From Candidatus Parcubacteria bacterium (GTDB lineage: Bacteria > Patescibacteriota > Minisyncoccia > Minisyncoccales > Minisyncoccaceae): 5,357 bases of DNA. This document shows, one piece after another, positions 4,623 to 5,357 of this stretch. The notes below the pieces were generated by a model that was not told the origin of the DNA, ran no database searches, and worked only from the letters and a program-made list of their open reading frames with translations. A program made the translations under genes and the position numbers. Numbering within the stretch: the first letter of the stretch is position 1; the number at the start of each line of letters is the position of its first letter. Location of the stretch: positions 1 through 5,357 of the forward strand of contig JAGOOU010000011.1 in assembly GCA_017992335.1 (NCBI GenBank), read 5' to 3'.

Positions 4623-5357
4623 ATTGTTGCTTGAAAATTCAATTAAAAAATTAATGGTTGACCGAAACATTGAATTCGGACTAGCAGTGGAATTACTTTA
4701 TGAACAACTAACGACCTTTGACCAGTGGCTCGAGGTTTACAACTACTCAGAATCAGGAAGCGAACTTGAAAAGCTTGCTTTCCAAAAGATGTCAGAATTG
4801 GCAGAAACATTTGAGCAGTGGCTCGAGGTCTACAGTCGTGTAAAATCAGGAAGCGAACTTAAAAAGCTTGCTTTCCAGAATATGTCAGAATTGGCAGAAA
4901 CATTTGAGCAGTGGCTCAAGATCTACGACTGCGCAGAATTTGGAAGCGAACTTGAAAAGCTTGCTCTCCAAAAGATGTCAGAATTGGCAGAAACATTTGA
5001 GCAGTGGCTCAAGATCTACGACTGCGCAGAATTTGGAAGCGAACTTAAAAAGCTTGCTTTCCAGAATATGTCAGAATTGGCAGAAACATTTGAGCAGTGG
5101 CTCAAGATCTACGACTGCGCAGAATTTGGAAGCGAACTTGAAAAGCTTGCTTTCCAAAAGATATTAGAATTAGTAGAAACATTTGAGCAGTGGCTCGAGG
5201 TCTACAGTCGTGTAAAATCAGGAAGCGAACTTGAAAAGCTTGCTTTCCAAAAGATGTCAGAATTGGCAGAAACATTTGAGCAGTGGCTCAAGATCTACGA
5301 CTGCGCAGAATTTGGAAGCGAACTTAAAAAGCTTGCTTTCCAAAAGATATTAGAATT
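4615..5357 (+). CDS. 31-residue helical repeat protein B (at least 7 repeats), cut by the window
   Basis: An open frame of 247 complete codons runs from GTG 4615 to the window edge with no stop. A TAA (4612-4614) sits directly before the GTG, so the start cannot be further upstream; ATG 4654 is the alternative. The N-terminus is identical to protein A at DNA level for 106 nt. Repeats of 31 aa start at 4714, 4807, 4900, 4993, 5086, 5179 and 5272 (last one cut). Invariant across both proteins are T1, F2, Q4, W5, L6, Y9, S16, E17, K20, L21, A22 and Q24. Residues 10-14 read NYSES, SRVKS, DCAEF, DCAEF, DCAEF, SRVKS, DCAEF. Helix B (S-E-L-x-K-L-A-F-Q-K-M-S-E-L-A) is amphipathic, which fits a solenoid surface for binding a partner (inference). 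Unit 4900-4992 has about 44% G+C by hand count, above the roughly 30% of the left-hand genes. The function is unknown, and the tandem arrangement with A suggests a locus that grows by duplication. Confidence 0.8.
   Translation, partial: MVILLLENSIKKLMVDRNIEFGLAVELLYEQLTTFDQWLEVYNYSESGSELEKLAFQKMSELAETFEQWLEVYSRVKSGSELKKLAFQNMSELAETFEQWLKIYDCAEFGSELEKLALQKMSELAETFEQWLKIYDCAEFGSELKKLAFQNMSELAETFEQWLKIYDCAEFGSELEKLAFQKILELVETFEQWLEVYSRVKSGSELEKLAFQKMSELAETFEQWLKIYDCAEFGSELKKLAFQKILE
4616..4721 (+). repeat. 106-nt perfect direct repeat, copy 2
   Basis: Identical to 3986-4091. The first difference on the right is a C for A at 4722 (E to D in the first repeat). On the left, A in the ATG of gene A is G here, giving GTG. 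Confidence 0.95.
4714..5357 (+). repeat. 93-nt tandem repeat array B (6 full units and one partial)
   Basis: The period is exactly 93 nt with no indels. Half-unit types are shuffled: the segments ending K-M-S-E-L-A-E, N-M-S-E-L-A-E and K-I-L-E-L-V-E each occur with different residue 10-14 types. The array continues past the window edge, so the total number of units is unknown. Confidence 0.95.

Noticed and set aside
4868..5167. Second plus-strand frame (S-G-S-R-S-T-T-A-Q-N units) within array B, and similar shadows at 4088-4351 and, on the minus strand, 4013-4273
   Set aside because: A 93-nt period keeps every frame periodic, so a unit without stops in one frame stays open. Only the frame with amphipathic helices, a promoter and an N-terminus shared by both paralogues makes sense.
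4084..5357. CRISPR array
   Set aside because: Units are 93 nt, directly adjacent without spacers, and remain open in one reading frame; they are coding tandem repeats.

Overview
The window reads as a piece of a small, AT-rich bacterial genome, most likely Candidate Phyla Radiation / Patescibacteria (Parcubacteria-like). The reasons are: a very short IF-2 (491 aa) with no N-terminal extension, a DUF4446 gene joined to infB and rbfA, a DUF2769 Cys-rich mini-protein, tRNA genes mostly without an encoded CCA, no convincing Shine-Dalgarno sites, and about 30% G+C by spot counts in the left part. TGA is used as a stop, so the code looks standard rather than the TGA=Gly code of some CPR lineages. 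The phylum assignment is inference.

Left part (1-3400, all on the minus strand) is a tightly packed row read leftwards: tRNA-Pro(TGG), tRNA-Gly(TCC), an FAD-dependent geranylgeranyl-reductase-family oxidoreductase, tRNA-Ser(CGA), a DUF4446 protein, infB (IF-2) and rbfA (cut by the window edge). A promoter-like sequence lies just upstream of tRNA-Pro. The last three genes overlap by exactly 14 nt at each junction. tRNA genes abut the protein genes: the oxidoreductase ATG begins on the last base of a CCA following tRNA-Gly, and the DUF4446 ATG is 12 nt after tRNA-Ser. tRNA processing could therefore produce leaderless or near-leaderless mRNAs. DUF4446-infB-rbfA forms a translation-initiation and ribosome-maturation cluster.

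Middle part (3401-3935) is a divergent intergenic region with a promoter in each direction, followed on the plus strand by the DUF2769 gene, tRNA-Arg(TCT) and tRNA-His(GTG). The tRNA-His has a matched departure from the usual D-loop/T-loop bases.

Right part (3936-5357) is the accessory, unusual part. Two tandem paralogous genes start immediately downstream of tRNA-His. Each has the same unit: promoter, 5' hairpin containing the likely start codon, identical N-terminus, then an array of 93-nt / 31-aa repeats. Gene A has 4 repeats and a stop. Gene B has at least 7 repeats and runs off the window. Each repeat looks like a helix-turn-helix solenoid unit with an invariant scaffold (T-F-x-Q-W-L-x-x-Y and G-S-E-L-x-K-L-A-x-Q) and a short hypervariable segment. 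G+C and codon choice differ from the left part. I recognise no named family for these repeats; they are the best candidate here for an undescribed system.
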